DNA from: CAJMNU01 sp905214855
GTDB lineage: Bacteria; Bacillota; Clostridia; Lachnospirales; Lachnospiraceae
NCBI GenBank assembly: GCA_937890595.1
Contig: CALADM010000025.1
Coordinates: 124,001 to 188,000 of the forward strand
Direction: 5' to 3'
DNA: 64,000 nucleotides
In this document: positions 44,708 through 52,973 of the stretch, one piece after another
How the letters are laid out: each line of letters begins with the position of its first letter
Numbering within the stretch: the first letter of the stretch is position 1
Translations under genes and position numbers: made by a program
The notes under the pieces: model-generated
What the model was told of the DNA's origin: nothing
Databases searched by the model: none
The model's input: the letters and a program-made list of their open reading frames with translations, nothing else

Positions 44708-45250
44708 TTATATCCATTTTATATCAAAAAAAGGAAAAATTTTCAGCCATATTTTCCCTTTTAATTGTTTTCTATCCACATTTCCGACATCAGTAAAACG
44801 GCTGTCTTCACTGCATGTCCGGTTATCTCCTAGCAAAAAATACTGTTCTTCTCCCAATTCGATCGGTATTTTGGCAAGTCCGGGAAGCGGCACATCCACC
44901 ATATCCTTGTCTGCATCTAAAACTTCCCCATCAATATAGATCTTTCCTTCACAAATCTGCACAGTTTCTCCTGGAAGCCCGATCACTCTTTTGATATTCA
45001 GCTTACCATCCCCTTTGTCAAAGGCGACCACATCAAAGCGTTTGGGATCAAAAAACTGGTACGAAACCCTATCCATCAACACAATATCCTCTGAATTCAA
45101 AAAAGGGGTCATTGACTGCCCTACTACATTGACCTGTGTTCCAAATGCATAAACCAAAAACAGAGCAAGTGAAATGACCAAAGCGATATCTTTCATCCAA
45201 CTGACTATGTGTCTTAGCATACTTTTTTCTTCTACCTGACCAAATTCCAT
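44708..45250 (-). CDS. lepB: Signal peptidase I
   Basis: A 180-residue membrane protease that removes signal peptides. One membrane span lies at about residues 20-37, the catalytic Ser46 is in VGQSMTPFL, the catalytic Lys87 in LNIKRVIGLPGE, and the box E region is FLLGDNRTCSEDSRF. It lies downstream of the rplS terminator with its own promoter and begins the lepB-rbgA-rnhB-yraN-pgeF unit. Confidence 0.96.
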   Translation of the reverse strand: MEFGQVEEKSMLRHIVSWMKDIALVISLALFLVYAFGTQVNVVGQSMTPFLNSEDIVLMDRVSYQFFDPKRFDVVAFDKGDGKLNIKRVIGLPGETVQICEGKIYIDGEVLDADKDMVDVPLPGLAKIPIELGEEQYFLLGDNRTCSEDSRFTDVGNVDRKQLKGKIWLKIFPFFDIKWI

Positions 45251-45296
45251 TTTGCTGTCCCTTTCCCTGTTTTTTCATCTTTTTGACTATTCAGAT

Positions 45297-45337
45297 TCTA
45301 TATCTTTTGTATCTGATCTGTCAAAACCATGTTTTGA
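45297..45337 (-). promoter_or_regulatory. SigA-type promoter of lepB with overlapping dyad
   Basis: On the minus strand TTGACA, 16 bases, TATAGA. TCAAAAC (45321-45327) and GTTTTGA (45331-45337) form a 7-bp dyad with three bases between, overlapping the -35 box and looking like an operator. Confidence 0.6.
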
Positions 45338-45373
45338 TAGAAACATCTACATTCTTTCGTATACAATAAGAAA

Positions 45374-45407
45374 GGGGCGTTGTGCGGCATAACCACACAG
45401 CTCCCCC
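45374..45407 (-). terminator. Terminator of rplS
   Basis: On the minus strand GGGG...TGTGTGG pairs with CCGCACA...CCCC around a five-base loop, followed by TTTCTTATTG. It lies 55 bases after the rplS stop. Confidence 0.7.
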
Positions 45408-45461
45408 TATTTCTTCTTTGATGCAGTCATCTGTTTCTATACAGAAAACAAATACATCGGA

Positions 45462-45809
45462 TTAGCGAATCAGTTCTTTTACCTTAGCAGCTTTACCTAC
45501 ACGGCTTCTCAGATAGTTCAGTTTTGCTCTTCTTACTTTACCGCGTCTTACTACTTCGATATTATCTACAGACGGAGAATGTAACGGCCATGTTCTCTCT
45601 ACGCCGATACCATTGGAATTCTTACGAACAGTAAATGTCTCTCTTGAGCTTCCACCCTGTCTCTTGATTACAGTACCTTCAAATACCTGAATTCTTTCAC
45701 GGTTTCCCTCTTTGATCTTTGCGTATACTTTTACAGTATCACCAACGTGGAATTCCGGAACTTCCTGCTTTAACTGCTCTGCTTCAATCTTCTTAATAAT
45801 CTCGTTCAT
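45462..45809 (-). CDS. rplS: 50S ribosomal protein L19
   Basis: A 115-residue ribosomal protein at the 30S-50S interface: EFHVGDTVKVYAKIKEGNRE, RIQVFEGTVIKRQGG and GVERTWPLHSPSVDNIEVVR are canonical, and the C-terminus is KLNYLRSRVGKAAKVKEL. Its length is normal. AGGAGG stands before the ATG. A leader of about 115 bases and a separate promoter separate it from trmD, suggesting autogenous control. Confidence 0.98.
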   Translation of the reverse strand: MNEIIKKIEAEQLKQEVPEFHVGDTVKVYAKIKEGNRERIQVFEGTVIKRQGGSSRETFTVRKNSNGIGVERTWPLHSPSVDNIEVVRRGKVRRAKLNYLRSRVGKAAKVKELIR

Positions 45810-45825
45810 CGTGTGAACCTCCTCT

Positions 45826-45926
45826 AATGAATTTGATGTTCTTACTCATTTCAAAAATCTATACTGATTTTTGTTGTCGGGAGCAGCCCCGCTGTATGAC
45901 AGAGGAACATCTCGTATTGTCACAAC
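45826..45926 (-). ncRNA. Candidate L19 leader RNA
   Basis: The predicted rplS leader folds into a three-way-junction-like form on the minus strand. GATGTTC (45905-45911) closes with GAACATC (45835-45841). Inside are a GTTGT/ACAAC-closed arm with a CAGC/GCTG tip, and an 8-bp CAAAAATC/GATTTTTG hairpin at 45852-45873. Firmicutes are known to carry an L19 leader between trmD and rplS; I infer that this is one from position and shape, not from a model search. Confidence 0.6.
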
Positions 45927-45932
45927 TTCTTA

Positions 45933-45961
45933 ACTTTACCATAACTTTTATTTATTTTCAA
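45933..45961 (-). promoter_or_regulatory. SigA-type promoter of rplS
   Basis: On the minus strand TTGAAA, 17 bases, TAAAGT, in the trmD-rplS gap. Confidence 0.65.
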
Positions 45962-46049
45962 GAGTTTTTTCTATTTTTTATTTTTCCAGTCTGTCTTCTC
46001 TTTTAATTTTCTCTTGCACTGCATTTTCTTCTAACTGTTTCTCATCAGA

Positions 46050-46802
46050 TCATTGTTTTTTTGATGTTTCCTGTTCCAACATCCTCAGATATTTTTGATC
46101 TTTTTTATCTAATATTGCATCCTTTAAAAGCTCTGGTCGTCTCTCCCATGTACGCTTTAACGATTGCTCTCTTCTCCACTGATCGATCTTTGCATGATGA
46201 CCGGAAAGCAATACATCAGGAACTTTTTTATCCATAAACACTTCCGGACGTGTATATTGAGGATATTCAAGTAGATTATCATGAAAGGATTCAAACTCAG
46301 CAGAATCTTCATTATTTAAGACCCCGGGAACCAGACGTGAAATACAGTCAATCATCATCATTGCAGGCAATTCTCCTCCTGTAAGGACATAATCTCCTGC
46401 TGAAACATAGTCTGTTGCGATCAGCTCCAGAACTCGTTCATCAACACCTTCATAATGTCCGCACAAAAAGACCAGTTCGTCCTCTTTTGCCAGTTCTTCT
46501 GCCATTTTTTGATGAAAAACCTCTCCTTGGGGAGTCAGATAGATCACTCTTGGTTTTTTACCGTTTTCAGAACTTTGGCATAGATCCATATAAGCATCAT
46601 AAATAGGACCTGGCTGCATAACCATACCAGCTCCCCCTCCATAAGGATAATCATCCACATGGTGATGCTTGTCTTTTGAATAATCACGGATATTGACCGC
46701 ATGGATTGACACCAATCCCTTTTCTGTTGCCCTTCCTATAATACTGGTGTTCAATCCCTGTGTTACCATATCCGGAAATAATGTCAATATATGAAACTTC
46801 AT
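46050..46802 (-). CDS. trmD: tRNA (guanine-N1)-methyltransferase TrmD
   Basis: It methylates G37 of tRNAs to prevent frameshifting. The 250-residue SPOUT enzyme begins MKFHILTLFPDMVTQGLNTS and has the knot motifs YLTPQGEVFHQKMAEELA, LCGHYEGVDERV and GDYVLTGGELPAMMMID. It follows rimM by 12 bases in the standard rimM-trmD-rplS order. Confidence 0.97.
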   Translation of the reverse strand: MKFHILTLFPDMVTQGLNTSIIGRATEKGLVSIHAVNIRDYSKDKHHHVDDYPYGGGAGMVMQPGPIYDAYMDLCQSSENGKKPRVIYLTPQGEVFHQKMAEELAKEDELVFLCGHYEGVDERVLELIATDYVSAGDYVLTGGELPAMMMIDCISRLVPGVLNNEDSAEFESFHDNLLEYPQYTRPEVFMDKKVPDVLLSGHHAKIDQWRREQSLKRTWERRPELLKDAILDKKDQKYLRMLEQETSKKQ

Positions 46803-46814
46803 TTCTTTTTTCTC

Positions 46815-47321
46815 CTACAGTAGACCATCCATAATATGAACTAAAACTCTTCCTTCTTCCAGATCTACCTTCAGGATACATTCCGGGATAACAGGAAGGA
46901 GAACTTCCTTTCCATCCACAGTTTTGACGATATAGACATCGTTCGCCCCTGTCTGCATCACTTCCTCCAGTGTGCCAAAAAGCTCGTCCTTATCGGTGTA
47001 TACTTCCAGTCCGATCAGATCTGCGATAAAATATTCTCCTTCTTCCAGTTCTATTGCATGTTCTCTATCCACCAAAAGATCGCAGCCTTTATATTTTTCA
47101 ATCTCATTGATATCATTAAATTCCTTAAACTTTAAAATCACCATGTTTTTAAAGTACTTTACTCCTGTTACATTCAGAGCGATCTTTTCTCTTCCTGTAT
47201 CCAGCCATACCTCTTTTAAATCATCAAAGCGTTTATTATCATCCGTTGTAGGGTATACCTTTACTTCTCCCTTAATACCATGGGTGGAAGAGATCACGCC
47301 AACTCGTAAAAATTCTTCCAT
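46815..47321 (-). CDS. rimM: 16S rRNA processing protein RimM
   Basis: A 168-residue 30S maturation factor. The N-terminal RimM domain has LRVGVISSTHGIKGEVKVYP, and the C-terminal PRC barrel has EYFIADLIGLEVYTDKDELF and LPVIPECILKVDLEEGRVLV. The start at 47321 has GCGAGG before it and fits the family; a 15-codon upstream extension (MMASSQKQDRKARKN) overlaps non-coding DNA. The 212 bases between khpA and rimM hold an unusual structured element. Confidence 0.95.
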   Translation of the reverse strand: MEEFLRVGVISSTHGIKGEVKVYPTTDDNKRFDDLKEVWLDTGREKIALNVTGVKYFKNMVILKFKEFNDINEIEKYKGCDLLVDREHAIELEEGEYFIADLIGLEVYTDKDELFGTLEEVMQTGANDVYIVKTVDGKEVLLPVIPECILKVDLEEGRVLVHIMDGLL

Positions 47322-47380
47322 ATTTTTCCTCGCCTTTCTATCCTGTTTCTGTGAACTAGCCATCATCTAAAGGTCATAAG

Positions 47381-47502
47381 TTTTCTGGCTAAAATGTTAT
47401 AAAAGAAAAAAAGAGCCTCTGCAAAATCAAAATTTCACCCTGCACATACTCCATATCCTTCCTCCACCTAACGGTTTCATCTCTATATAGGATATGTGCA
47501 GG
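47381..47502 (-). promoter_or_regulatory. Structured leader-like element with mini-ORF upstream of rimM
   Basis: On the minus strand the segment CCTGCACATATCCT can pair either as CCTGCACATA with TATGTGCAGG (10 bp) or as CATATCCT with AGGATATG (8 bp); the two share the CATA. The loop holds GGTGGAGGAAGGAT directly before an ATG that opens a 21-codon frame (MEYVQGEILILQRLFFSFIT plus F) ending after a T7 run. Whether the peptide is made is not known. Confidence 0.45.
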
Positions 47503-47533
47503 AAGAAACCTTGCTTTACAGCTGCCCTTCTGC

Positions 47534-47761
47534 TTACTGGATTTCCACAATCACTTTTTTTTCTTCCTTAGAAGCTGCTGCTTTTACTACGGAACGGATT
47601 GCTTTGGCGATTCTGCCTTGTTTTCCGATCACCTTCCCCATATCAGAGGAGGCAACCTTTAATTCAACGATGATCTCATCGTTCTTTTCCGTCTCAGTTA
47701 CAGTAACTTCCTCCGGATGATCAACAAGCGCTTTCGCAATAACCTCTACCAATTCCTTCAT
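47534..47761 (-). CDS. khpA: KH-domain RNA-binding protein KhpA
   Basis: A 75-residue protein consisting of one KH domain: LKVASSDMGKVIGKQGRIAK with the GxxG loop (GKQG), followed by AIRSVVKAAASKEEKKVIVE. KhpA acts with KhpB as an RNA chaperone in Firmicutes. The start MKELVEVIAKALVDHPEEV has GAGGTG before it; an 11-codon upstream extension overlaps the end of rpsP. It lies in its usual place after rpsP. Confidence 0.93.
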   Translation of the reverse strand: MKELVEVIAKALVDHPEEVTVTETEKNDEIIVELKVASSDMGKVIGKQGRIAKAIRSVVKAAASKEEKKVIVEIQ

Positions 47762-47777
47762 CACATTCACCTCAAAA

Positions 47778-48020
47778 TTACTGAATGCCAGCAATCTTTA
47801 ACAGCTTACCAACAGTCTCTGTTGGCTGTGCGCCTGTAGCTAACCACTTCTTAGCTGCTTCCTCGTCAAACTTAATTACGCTTGGCTCCTTTGTTGGATC
47901 ATAATATCCAACTTCCTCGATAAATCTACCATCTCTTGGGGAGCGGGAATCAGCAACTACAATTCTATAGAAAGGAGCTTTCTTCTGTCCCATTCTTCTT
48001 AATCTCATCTTTACTGCCAT
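47778..48020 (-). CDS. rpsP: 30S ribosomal protein S16
   Basis: An 80-residue ribosomal protein: MAVKMRLRRMGQKKAPFYRI, VVADSRSPRDGRFIEEVGYY and DEEAAKKWLATGAQPTETVG are canonical S16 sequence and the length is normal. AAGGAGGTG precedes the ATG. It lies between ffh and khpA. Confidence 0.98.
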   Translation of the reverse strand: MAVKMRLRRMGQKKAPFYRIVVADSRSPRDGRFIEEVGYYDPTKEPSVIKFDEEAAKKWLATGAQPTETVGKLLKIAGIQ

Positions 48021-48102
48021 GTCAATTCACCTCCTTGTAAATTTAGACTTCTTCATTTATAGACAATGCTCTCGCATGTTCTAACATCATTCATGGATTC
48101 CA

Positions 48103-49461
48103 TTAAAATGGCATCTTAAACTTATTCATCAGCCCGCCAAGACCGCCCATGCCTTTTCTCTTTCCGCCTGCCATCCCTGCGAACTGTTTCATCATTTTCT
48201 TTGCCTGATCAAACTGCTTAACAATCCGATTGACTTCACTGATATCTACTCCAGCTCCTTTTGCAATCCTTTTCTTACGGGAAGGATTCAAAATATCAGG
48301 ATTATTTCTCTCCTCTTCTGTCATGGACAAGATGATCGCTTCTACACGATCCATTGCTTTCTCATCAATATCCATATCTTTGATCTGACTCATCCCAGGC
48401 ATCATGGAAAGAATACTAGACATACCACCCATTTTTTTAACCTGTCTCATCTGATCCAGATAATCATTAAAAGAAAATTCTGCTTTACGGATCTTTTTGC
48501 TTAATTCTTTGGCTTTCTCTTCATCCACTTCCATCTGGGCTTTTTCTACAAGGGATAAAATATCTCCCATTCCAAGGATTCTGGAAGCCATACGGTCTGG
48601 ATAAAACTGTTCCAGATCAGAAAGTTTCTCTCCCATTCCAATGTACAGAATCGGCTTTCCTGTAACGGAACGTATGGAAAGTGCAGCACCACCTCTTGTA
48701 TCGCCATCTAACTTTGTCAGGATCACTCCGTCAATGCCGATCTTATCATTGAACATCCCTGCTACATTCACCGCATCCTGACCTGTCATAGCATCCACAA
48801 CCAAAACGGTTTGTGTCACATCCACAGCTTCTTTGATCTGGACTAACTCATCCATCATACTCTCATCCACATGCAGACGACCTGCTGTATCAATGATCAA
48901 AACATTAAACCCATTTTTTTGTGCATGTTCCACTGCTGCCTTAGCAATATCAACTGGTGAATTCTTCGTTCCCATAGCAAAAACAGGAACTCCCTGTTTT
49001 TCACCATTGATCTGTAGCTGTTCTATGGCTGCCGGACGGTATACATCACATGCAGCTAAGAGAGGTTTTCTTCCTTTTGCCTTCAATTTTCCGGCAATTT
49101 TAGCTGTGGTTGTCGTTTTACCTGCCCCCTGAAGTCCTGCCATCATGATAATGGTCAACTCATTTGTCGGTTTTAGCTGAAGTTCTGTTGTCTCAGATCC
49201 CATCAGGGAAACCAACTCATCATTCACAATCTTGATGACCATCTGTGCTGGATTCAATCCATTCAGTACATCCTGCCCTACTGCTTGTTCCTGAACAGAT
49301 TTCACAAATTGTTTTACAACCTTAAAGCTGACATCCGCTTCCAGAAGTGCCATCTTAACTTCTTTCAGGGCTGTCTTTACATCAGCTTCTGTCAGACGAC
49401 CTTTCCCGCGGAGATTCTTAAATACATTCTGCAGTTTATCTGATAAATTTTCAAAAGCCAT
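48103..49461 (-). CDS. ffh: Signal recognition particle protein Ffh
   Basis: The 452-residue SRP GTPase brings nascent membrane proteins to FtsY. The N domain begins MAFENLSDKLQNVFKNLRGK; the G domain has GLQGAGKTTTTAKIAG, DTAGRLHVDESMM and TKLDGDTRGGAALS; the C-terminal M domain is methionine-rich (MRQVKKMGGMSSILSMMPGM) and ends GGLGGLMNKFKMPF. It lies 53 bases after ylxM, the standard arrangement. Confidence 0.98.
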   Translation of the reverse strand: MAFENLSDKLQNVFKNLRGKGRLTEADVKTALKEVKMALLEADVSFKVVKQFVKSVQEQAVGQDVLNGLNPAQMVIKIVNDELVSLMGSETTELQLKPTNELTIIMMAGLQGAGKTTTTAKIAGKLKAKGRKPLLAACDVYRPAAIEQLQINGEKQGVPVFAMGTKNSPVDIAKAAVEHAQKNGFNVLIIDTAGRLHVDESMMDELVQIKEAVDVTQTVLVVDAMTGQDAVNVAGMFNDKIGIDGVILTKLDGDTRGGAALSIRSVTGKPILYIGMGEKLSDLEQFYPDRMASRILGMGDILSLVEKAQMEVDEEKAKELSKKIRKAEFSFNDYLDQMRQVKKMGGMSSILSMMPGMSQIKDMDIDEKAMDRVEAIILSMTEEERNNPDILNPSRKKRIAKGAGVDISEVNRIVKQFDQAKKMMKQFAGMAGGKRKGMGGLGGLMNKFKMPF

Positions 49462-49514
49462 CTACTCCACCTCCAGACAGTTTCTATCAGCTTTGTTTCC
49501 TGTTTCACAGGATT

Positions 49515-49859
49515 TTAAGACAATTCCAGGATCTGTACCGCAGCGTTCTCGATCCTCTCGATCAAATCCGCATCTCCTGTTTCCTTATATTCCCGGATCA
49601 TCTGATGAATGCTCCGGACGGACTCTTTTGTTCTCTCAAATTTCTCTACCAGACCCAGTCTGTCTTCATAACTCTCCAAAATCTTATCACAGCGTTTTAC
49701 CAGATCATGTACTCCCTGTCTGGAGATTCCCACTTCTCTGGCAATCTCACTGATCGAAAGATCCTGAAATACAACATCTTCATAGATTTTTCTTTGATGC
49801 TCTGTCAGAAGAACACCATAAAAATCATATAACAAACCTTGTCTAACGATTCGTTCCAT
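49515..49859 (-). CDS. ylxM: YlxM-family helix-turn-helix protein (SRP-associated)
   Basis: A 114-residue protein with a sigma-like helix-turn-helix: LLTEHQRKIYEDVVFQDLSI, SEIAREVGISRQGVHDLVKR, then a helical tail. The YlxM/p13 family is encoded next to ffh and stimulates SRP function in streptococci. The start at 49859 has GAGGTG before it and lies just downstream of a consensus promoter; a longer frame from 49916 would begin upstream of the promoter. Confidence 0.93.
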   Translation of the reverse strand: MERIVRQGLLYDFYGVLLTEHQRKIYEDVVFQDLSISEIAREVGISRQGVHDLVKRCDKILESYEDRLGLVEKFERTKESVRSIHQMIREYKETGDADLIERIENAAVQILELS

Positions 49860-49875
49860 CGCAATCACCTCGGAT

Positions 49876-49904
49876 ATCATAACCGATAGTTTTATGTTTG
49901 TCAA
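49876..49904 (-). promoter_or_regulatory. SigA-type promoter of the ylxM-ffh-rpsP-khpA-rimM-trmD operon
   Basis: On the minus strand TTGACA, 17 bases, TATGAT, only 16 bases before the ATG, so the leader is very short. Confidence 0.82.
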
Positions 49905-49932
49905 GTAAAAATGCATGACATTTTTTATTTTT

Positions 49933-50496
49933 TTATTTTACCATCTGATTTTGGTAAAGCGCCATGCGGATTGGCTTTGCCAAACATGCTGCAAATATAC
50001 ATTTTACAACATCCAAAGGGATAAATGGCAGAACTGCTGCTGCAAACACTGCGCTCCAACTCATACCAGTTGTGACTTTCATATAGATAGATCCCACTCC
50101 ATAGATAATGACCATTCCTGCAAACACTGCACTTGCACTATATCTTACTATATTATATGTTTTTCCTTTTAACCATGAAATCACAGCAACTGCAAAAATC
50201 CAAGAAAACAGATATCCGCCTGTTGGTCCAAATAATTTGGCAGGTCCTCCCATTCCTCCTGAAAATACCGGAAGCCCCACCAATCCTAAAAGCAGATATA
50301 CTATAATTGTAATCACTGCTTCCAATGGGGACAACAAAAAAGCAATCAGATTGACCATCAATGTCTGCGCTGTCAATGGTACTGGTGAAAATGGCAATGG
50401 GATGACAATATAAGCAGAGACACACATCAAAGCTGCTAAAAGCCCCATTCGGATCCAGTTTTCCATTGAAATCTTTTTTTCTTTTTGAAACATCAT
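49933..50496 (-). CDS. bioY: Biotin transporter S component BioY
   Basis: A 187-residue membrane protein with about six spans. The conserved ITIPLPFSPVPLTAQTLMVN-like stretch (YIVIPLPFSPVPLTAQTLMV) and GLVGLPVFSGGMGGPAKLFGPTGG define BioY, the biotin-binding subunit of ECF transporters. No energising ATPase genes are near, so it would use the shared ECF module. A frame running upstream to 50610 is excluded because a BirA operator and promoter lie there. AGAGG precedes the ATG. Confidence 0.95.
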   Translation of the reverse strand: MMFQKEKKISMENWIRMGLLAALMCVSAYIVIPLPFSPVPLTAQTLMVNLIAFLLSPLEAVITIIVYLLLGLVGLPVFSGGMGGPAKLFGPTGGYLFSWIFAVAVISWLKGKTYNIVRYSASAVFAGMVIIYGVGSIYMKVTTGMSWSAVFAAAVLPFIPLDVVKCIFAACLAKPIRMALYQNQMVK

Positions 50497-50527
50497 GTTT
50501 TCCTCTTTTCTTTTCCTATTTGCCTTT

Positions 50528-50556
50528 ATCATATAAAAAAGAAGGTCTATTGTCAA
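50528..50556 (-). promoter_or_regulatory. SigA-type promoter of bioY
   Basis: On the minus strand TTGACA, 17 bases, TATGAT. The -35 is part of the BirA half-site. Confidence 0.85.
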
Positions 50557-50590
50557 CCTTGTTTTAATTTTAGGTTGACAATAGACCTTC
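50541..50590 (-). promoter_or_regulatory. BirA (biotin repressor) operator inside a 19-bp perfect palindrome; also terminator-like
   Basis: GAAGGTCTATTGTCAACCT (50541-50559) is repeated in inverse at 50572-50590. Its inner parts TTGTCAACC, 14 bases, GGTTGACAA match the known BirA site TTGTnAACC-N14/15-GGTTnACAA. Repression by biotin-bound BirA is inferred from that pattern and the biotin transporter gene. On the minus strand the right arm is followed by TTTTTT, so the transcribed palindrome could also end hflC mRNA. Confidence 0.88.
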
Positions 50591-50652
50591 CATTTACGTC
50601 TTATCTGCAATTTTCTTTTTTACTCCTGCACTATACGATCTTTTTGTGTATC

Positions 50653-51546
50653 TTATTCCCAGTTTCCCTGCAAAATTCTTGCCATCTCAGAGTCTTCATC
50701 CAAAATGATCGTCTTATTATTTCCAACTAAGGTAGCTTTCAATGCATCTAAAGAACGTACATAATTATAAAAATCGGCTTTCTGTGCATCATTATAGGCA
50801 TGACTTAAAATCTCCATATATTTTGCTTCGCCCTCTGCCTTAATCTGTTCTGCTTTCGCCTCAGCCTCAGAAACTGTGATGCTGACCTGTTTATCCGTCT
50901 CATTCTTGATCACATTTGACTGATACTCACCGTCAGCTGTATATCCAGCCGCAATGTTCTTTCTCTCAGAGATCATACGCTGATATACGCTCTCTTTATT
51001 ACTATCAGGAAGATCCAAGCGTTTTGTCTCCACTTTTAATACATGGATGCCATAAGAATCCAAACTGTTTCCTATATTTGCCGTGATCATCTCAGCCAGC
51101 TTACCATCTCTTCCACTGATGATATCTGCCTGATCTGTGGCGCTGATAATATTCTTTACACTGTTATAGACAATATTGCCAATACGAGTCTCTGCATTGG
51201 TTCTGTTTGCCCCAAGAGAACTTAGATATTTCAAAGGATCTGTCACTTCCCAAAGTGCAAAACTGTCCACGACCATCACCTTTTTATCCTTTGTATTTAC
51301 CTCACTTGGAACTAAATCATAGATCATCTTATATTTTGGGATACTCTGTGTGTTCTGAATAAATGGAATCTTTAAGGAAAGTCCTGGTTCAGAAACAACA
51401 CGCACCACTTTTCCAAACTGTTTGATCAAAACATATTCATTATTATATGTTTCTACAATAGAAGCACGCAGCAAAAACAATGCGGCAAGAACTACAAGAA
51501 TCACTTTCAATGGCAAATTTTTACGTTTTTCTTTCTTTTCCATCAT
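50653..51546 (-). CDS. hflC: HflC-like SPFH protein (band 7)
   Basis: A 297-residue membrane protein: one N-terminal span (LKVILVVLAALFLLRASIV) then an SPFH/band-7 domain with NEYVLIKQFGKVVRVVSEPG, the VDSFALWEVTDPLKYL segment and a helical region rich in Glu/Ala/Lys ending in IILDEDSEMARIL. HflK and HflC form a complex that surrounds and modulates FtsH. The start has GGGGG before ATGATG and lies 10 bases after the hflK stop. Confidence 0.9.
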   Translation of the reverse strand: MMEKKEKRKNLPLKVILVVLAALFLLRASIVETYNNEYVLIKQFGKVVRVVSEPGLSLKIPFIQNTQSIPKYKMIYDLVPSEVNTKDKKVMVVDSFALWEVTDPLKYLSSLGANRTNAETRIGNIVYNSVKNIISATDQADIISGRDGKLAEMITANIGNSLDSYGIHVLKVETKRLDLPDSNKESVYQRMISERKNIAAGYTADGEYQSNVIKNETDKQVSITVSEAEAKAEQIKAEGEAKYMEILSHAYNDAQKADFYNYVRSLDALKATLVGNNKTIILDEDSEMARILQGNWE

Positions 51547-51556
51547 CTTACCCCCT

Positions 51557-52657
51557 TTATTCCACTGCATCTGGCTGTGGCTGTGTTGGTGTCACGCTCT
51601 GTTGTACCTGGGCACCATTTGTTCCAGAAGAACTTCCTGTATTTCCTGTAGATTTTGTATCAGAGCTATTAAACGGCTCTAAAGGCAGTAAAGTCTGTGT
51701 ACCATCCCCACTGTCAATGATGACCTTTAATTCTGGCAAAATTTCTTCCATTGTTTCATAAAACATTCTTTTTTTCGTGATCAAAGGATACTTGGAATAT
51801 TCTGCATACATACTCTCAAATCTTGCTACCTGTCCATTCGCCTCATTGATTCTTTCCTGTTTATAGGCTTCTGCTTCCTGCAAAATTTTATCTGCCCGTG
51901 CGTTTGCTTTTGGGATCTGCTCACTCTTATATTTGTTTGCATTATTTAAAGCAGTTTCCATGCCCTGTTTTGCATCTTCCACACTCTTAAATGCGTTGCC
52001 TACTTCTTCTGTCGGAAGCTCAGAATCTTGTATTGTTACATTATAAATCCCATATCCAATATCTTCCTGTTCCAGACGATTTCTCAGTTTTTCTTTTACA
52101 ATTCCCTGAATCTCTGTCTTACCAGTTGTAATCACATCATCCACATTATAGATTCCCACTGTATCACGAATATAACTTTGAGCAAGATTCTTTATGATCT
52201 CCTGATACGATTCTTCATGCTGTACCGCTTTGATCGGATCTGTCACTTGATATTCAATATAAAAATCTACATTGACAAAGTTAAAATCTTTTGTGATCAT
52301 TAAGGATTCCTTTGCCACTGTGGATGGATTTTCTTCTCCATAGTATGGATCACCTTCATAACTTGCCTGAGAATCAAAACCGATTGGCATACCTATAATT
52401 GATTTTGTCACTTTTTTTACTTTTTGTACAAATGGAATTTTAAAATGAAGACCAGAGACTGATACAACTTCCGGTTTTCCAAATGTTGTTACTACCGCCT
52501 GTTCATCCTCTGCCAAAGTATAAAATCCATTGAGAGATATCAATGCCAAGAACACAATAACAACAATCCCCACTATACCACTAGTAAAAATTTTCAGCCC
52601 TTTCTTAAAAAAATCAGGAGCCTTCCTTCCATCGATATCATGAATCTTCTCTTTCAT
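51557..52657 (-). CDS. hflK: HflK-like SPFH protein (band 7)
   Basis: A 366-residue partner of HflC. The membrane span is ITSGIVGIVVIVFLALISL-like (FTSGIVGIVVIVFLALISL), then the SPFH domain with EDEQAVVTTFGKPEVVSVSG and a coiled segment with alanine/glutamate-rich repeats. The C-terminus is Ser/Thr/Gln/Pro-rich and disordered. The start at 52657 has GAGGAGG before it; a longer frame begins seven codons earlier. Confidence 0.9.
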   Translation of the reverse strand: MKEKIHDIDGRKAPDFFKKGLKIFTSGIVGIVVIVFLALISLNGFYTLAEDEQAVVTTFGKPEVVSVSGLHFKIPFVQKVKKVTKSIIGMPIGFDSQASYEGDPYYGEENPSTVAKESLMITKDFNFVNVDFYIEYQVTDPIKAVQHEESYQEIIKNLAQSYIRDTVGIYNVDDVITTGKTEIQGIVKEKLRNRLEQEDIGYGIYNVTIQDSELPTEEVGNAFKSVEDAKQGMETALNNANKYKSEQIPKANARADKILQEAEAYKQERINEANGQVARFESMYAEYSKYPLITKKRMFYETMEEILPELKVIIDSGDGTQTLLPLEPFNSSDTKSTGNTGSSSGTNGAQVQQSVTPTQPQPDAVE

Positions 52658-52746
52658 CCACACTTCCTCCTCTGCCATTCTAGGTTACGGAACAAATTCT
52701 CTACATTCCGATGCTCCCCCTATACTCTCATTTATAGTATAGAGTC

Positions 52747-52775
52747 ATTTTATCATATTTGTTTTTAAAAGTCAC
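52747..52775 (-). promoter_or_regulatory. Possible promoter of hflK-hflC
   Basis: On the minus strand GTGACT, 17 bases, TAAAAT. Confidence 0.4.
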
Positions 52776-52890
52776 TCGATTCTGAATTTTTTAGAATTTA
52801 TTCTATTTTTTTCTAAATTTGTAAGATTTTCTTTATTTTTTATATCTCACACACCTTACCTCATCCTATATTCTGTTTCCCTTTATATCA

Positions 52891-52933
52891 AAAAGACAAG
52901 AAACATATCCATTAGATATATTTCCTGCCTTTT
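52891..52933 (-). terminator. Terminator of the second MATE gene
   Basis: A 19-bp stem (52891-52909 with 52915-52933) with a five-base loop. It has three mismatches, and all three become G-U pairs in the minus-strand RNA, so it folds better in that direction. TTTTTGATAT follows. Confidence 0.75.
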
Positions 52934-52973
52934 ATCACCTATTTCCTTTTTCTAATATTTCCCCAAAATTTCT

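Larger units (their letters stand above)
52658..52973. other. Intergenic stretch between hflK and a MATE gene
   Basis: This AT-rich gap contains the probable hflK promoter (52747-52775) with a following CTATACT/AGTATAG hairpin, and the MATE terminator at 52891-52933. I see no gene in it. Confidence 0.7.
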
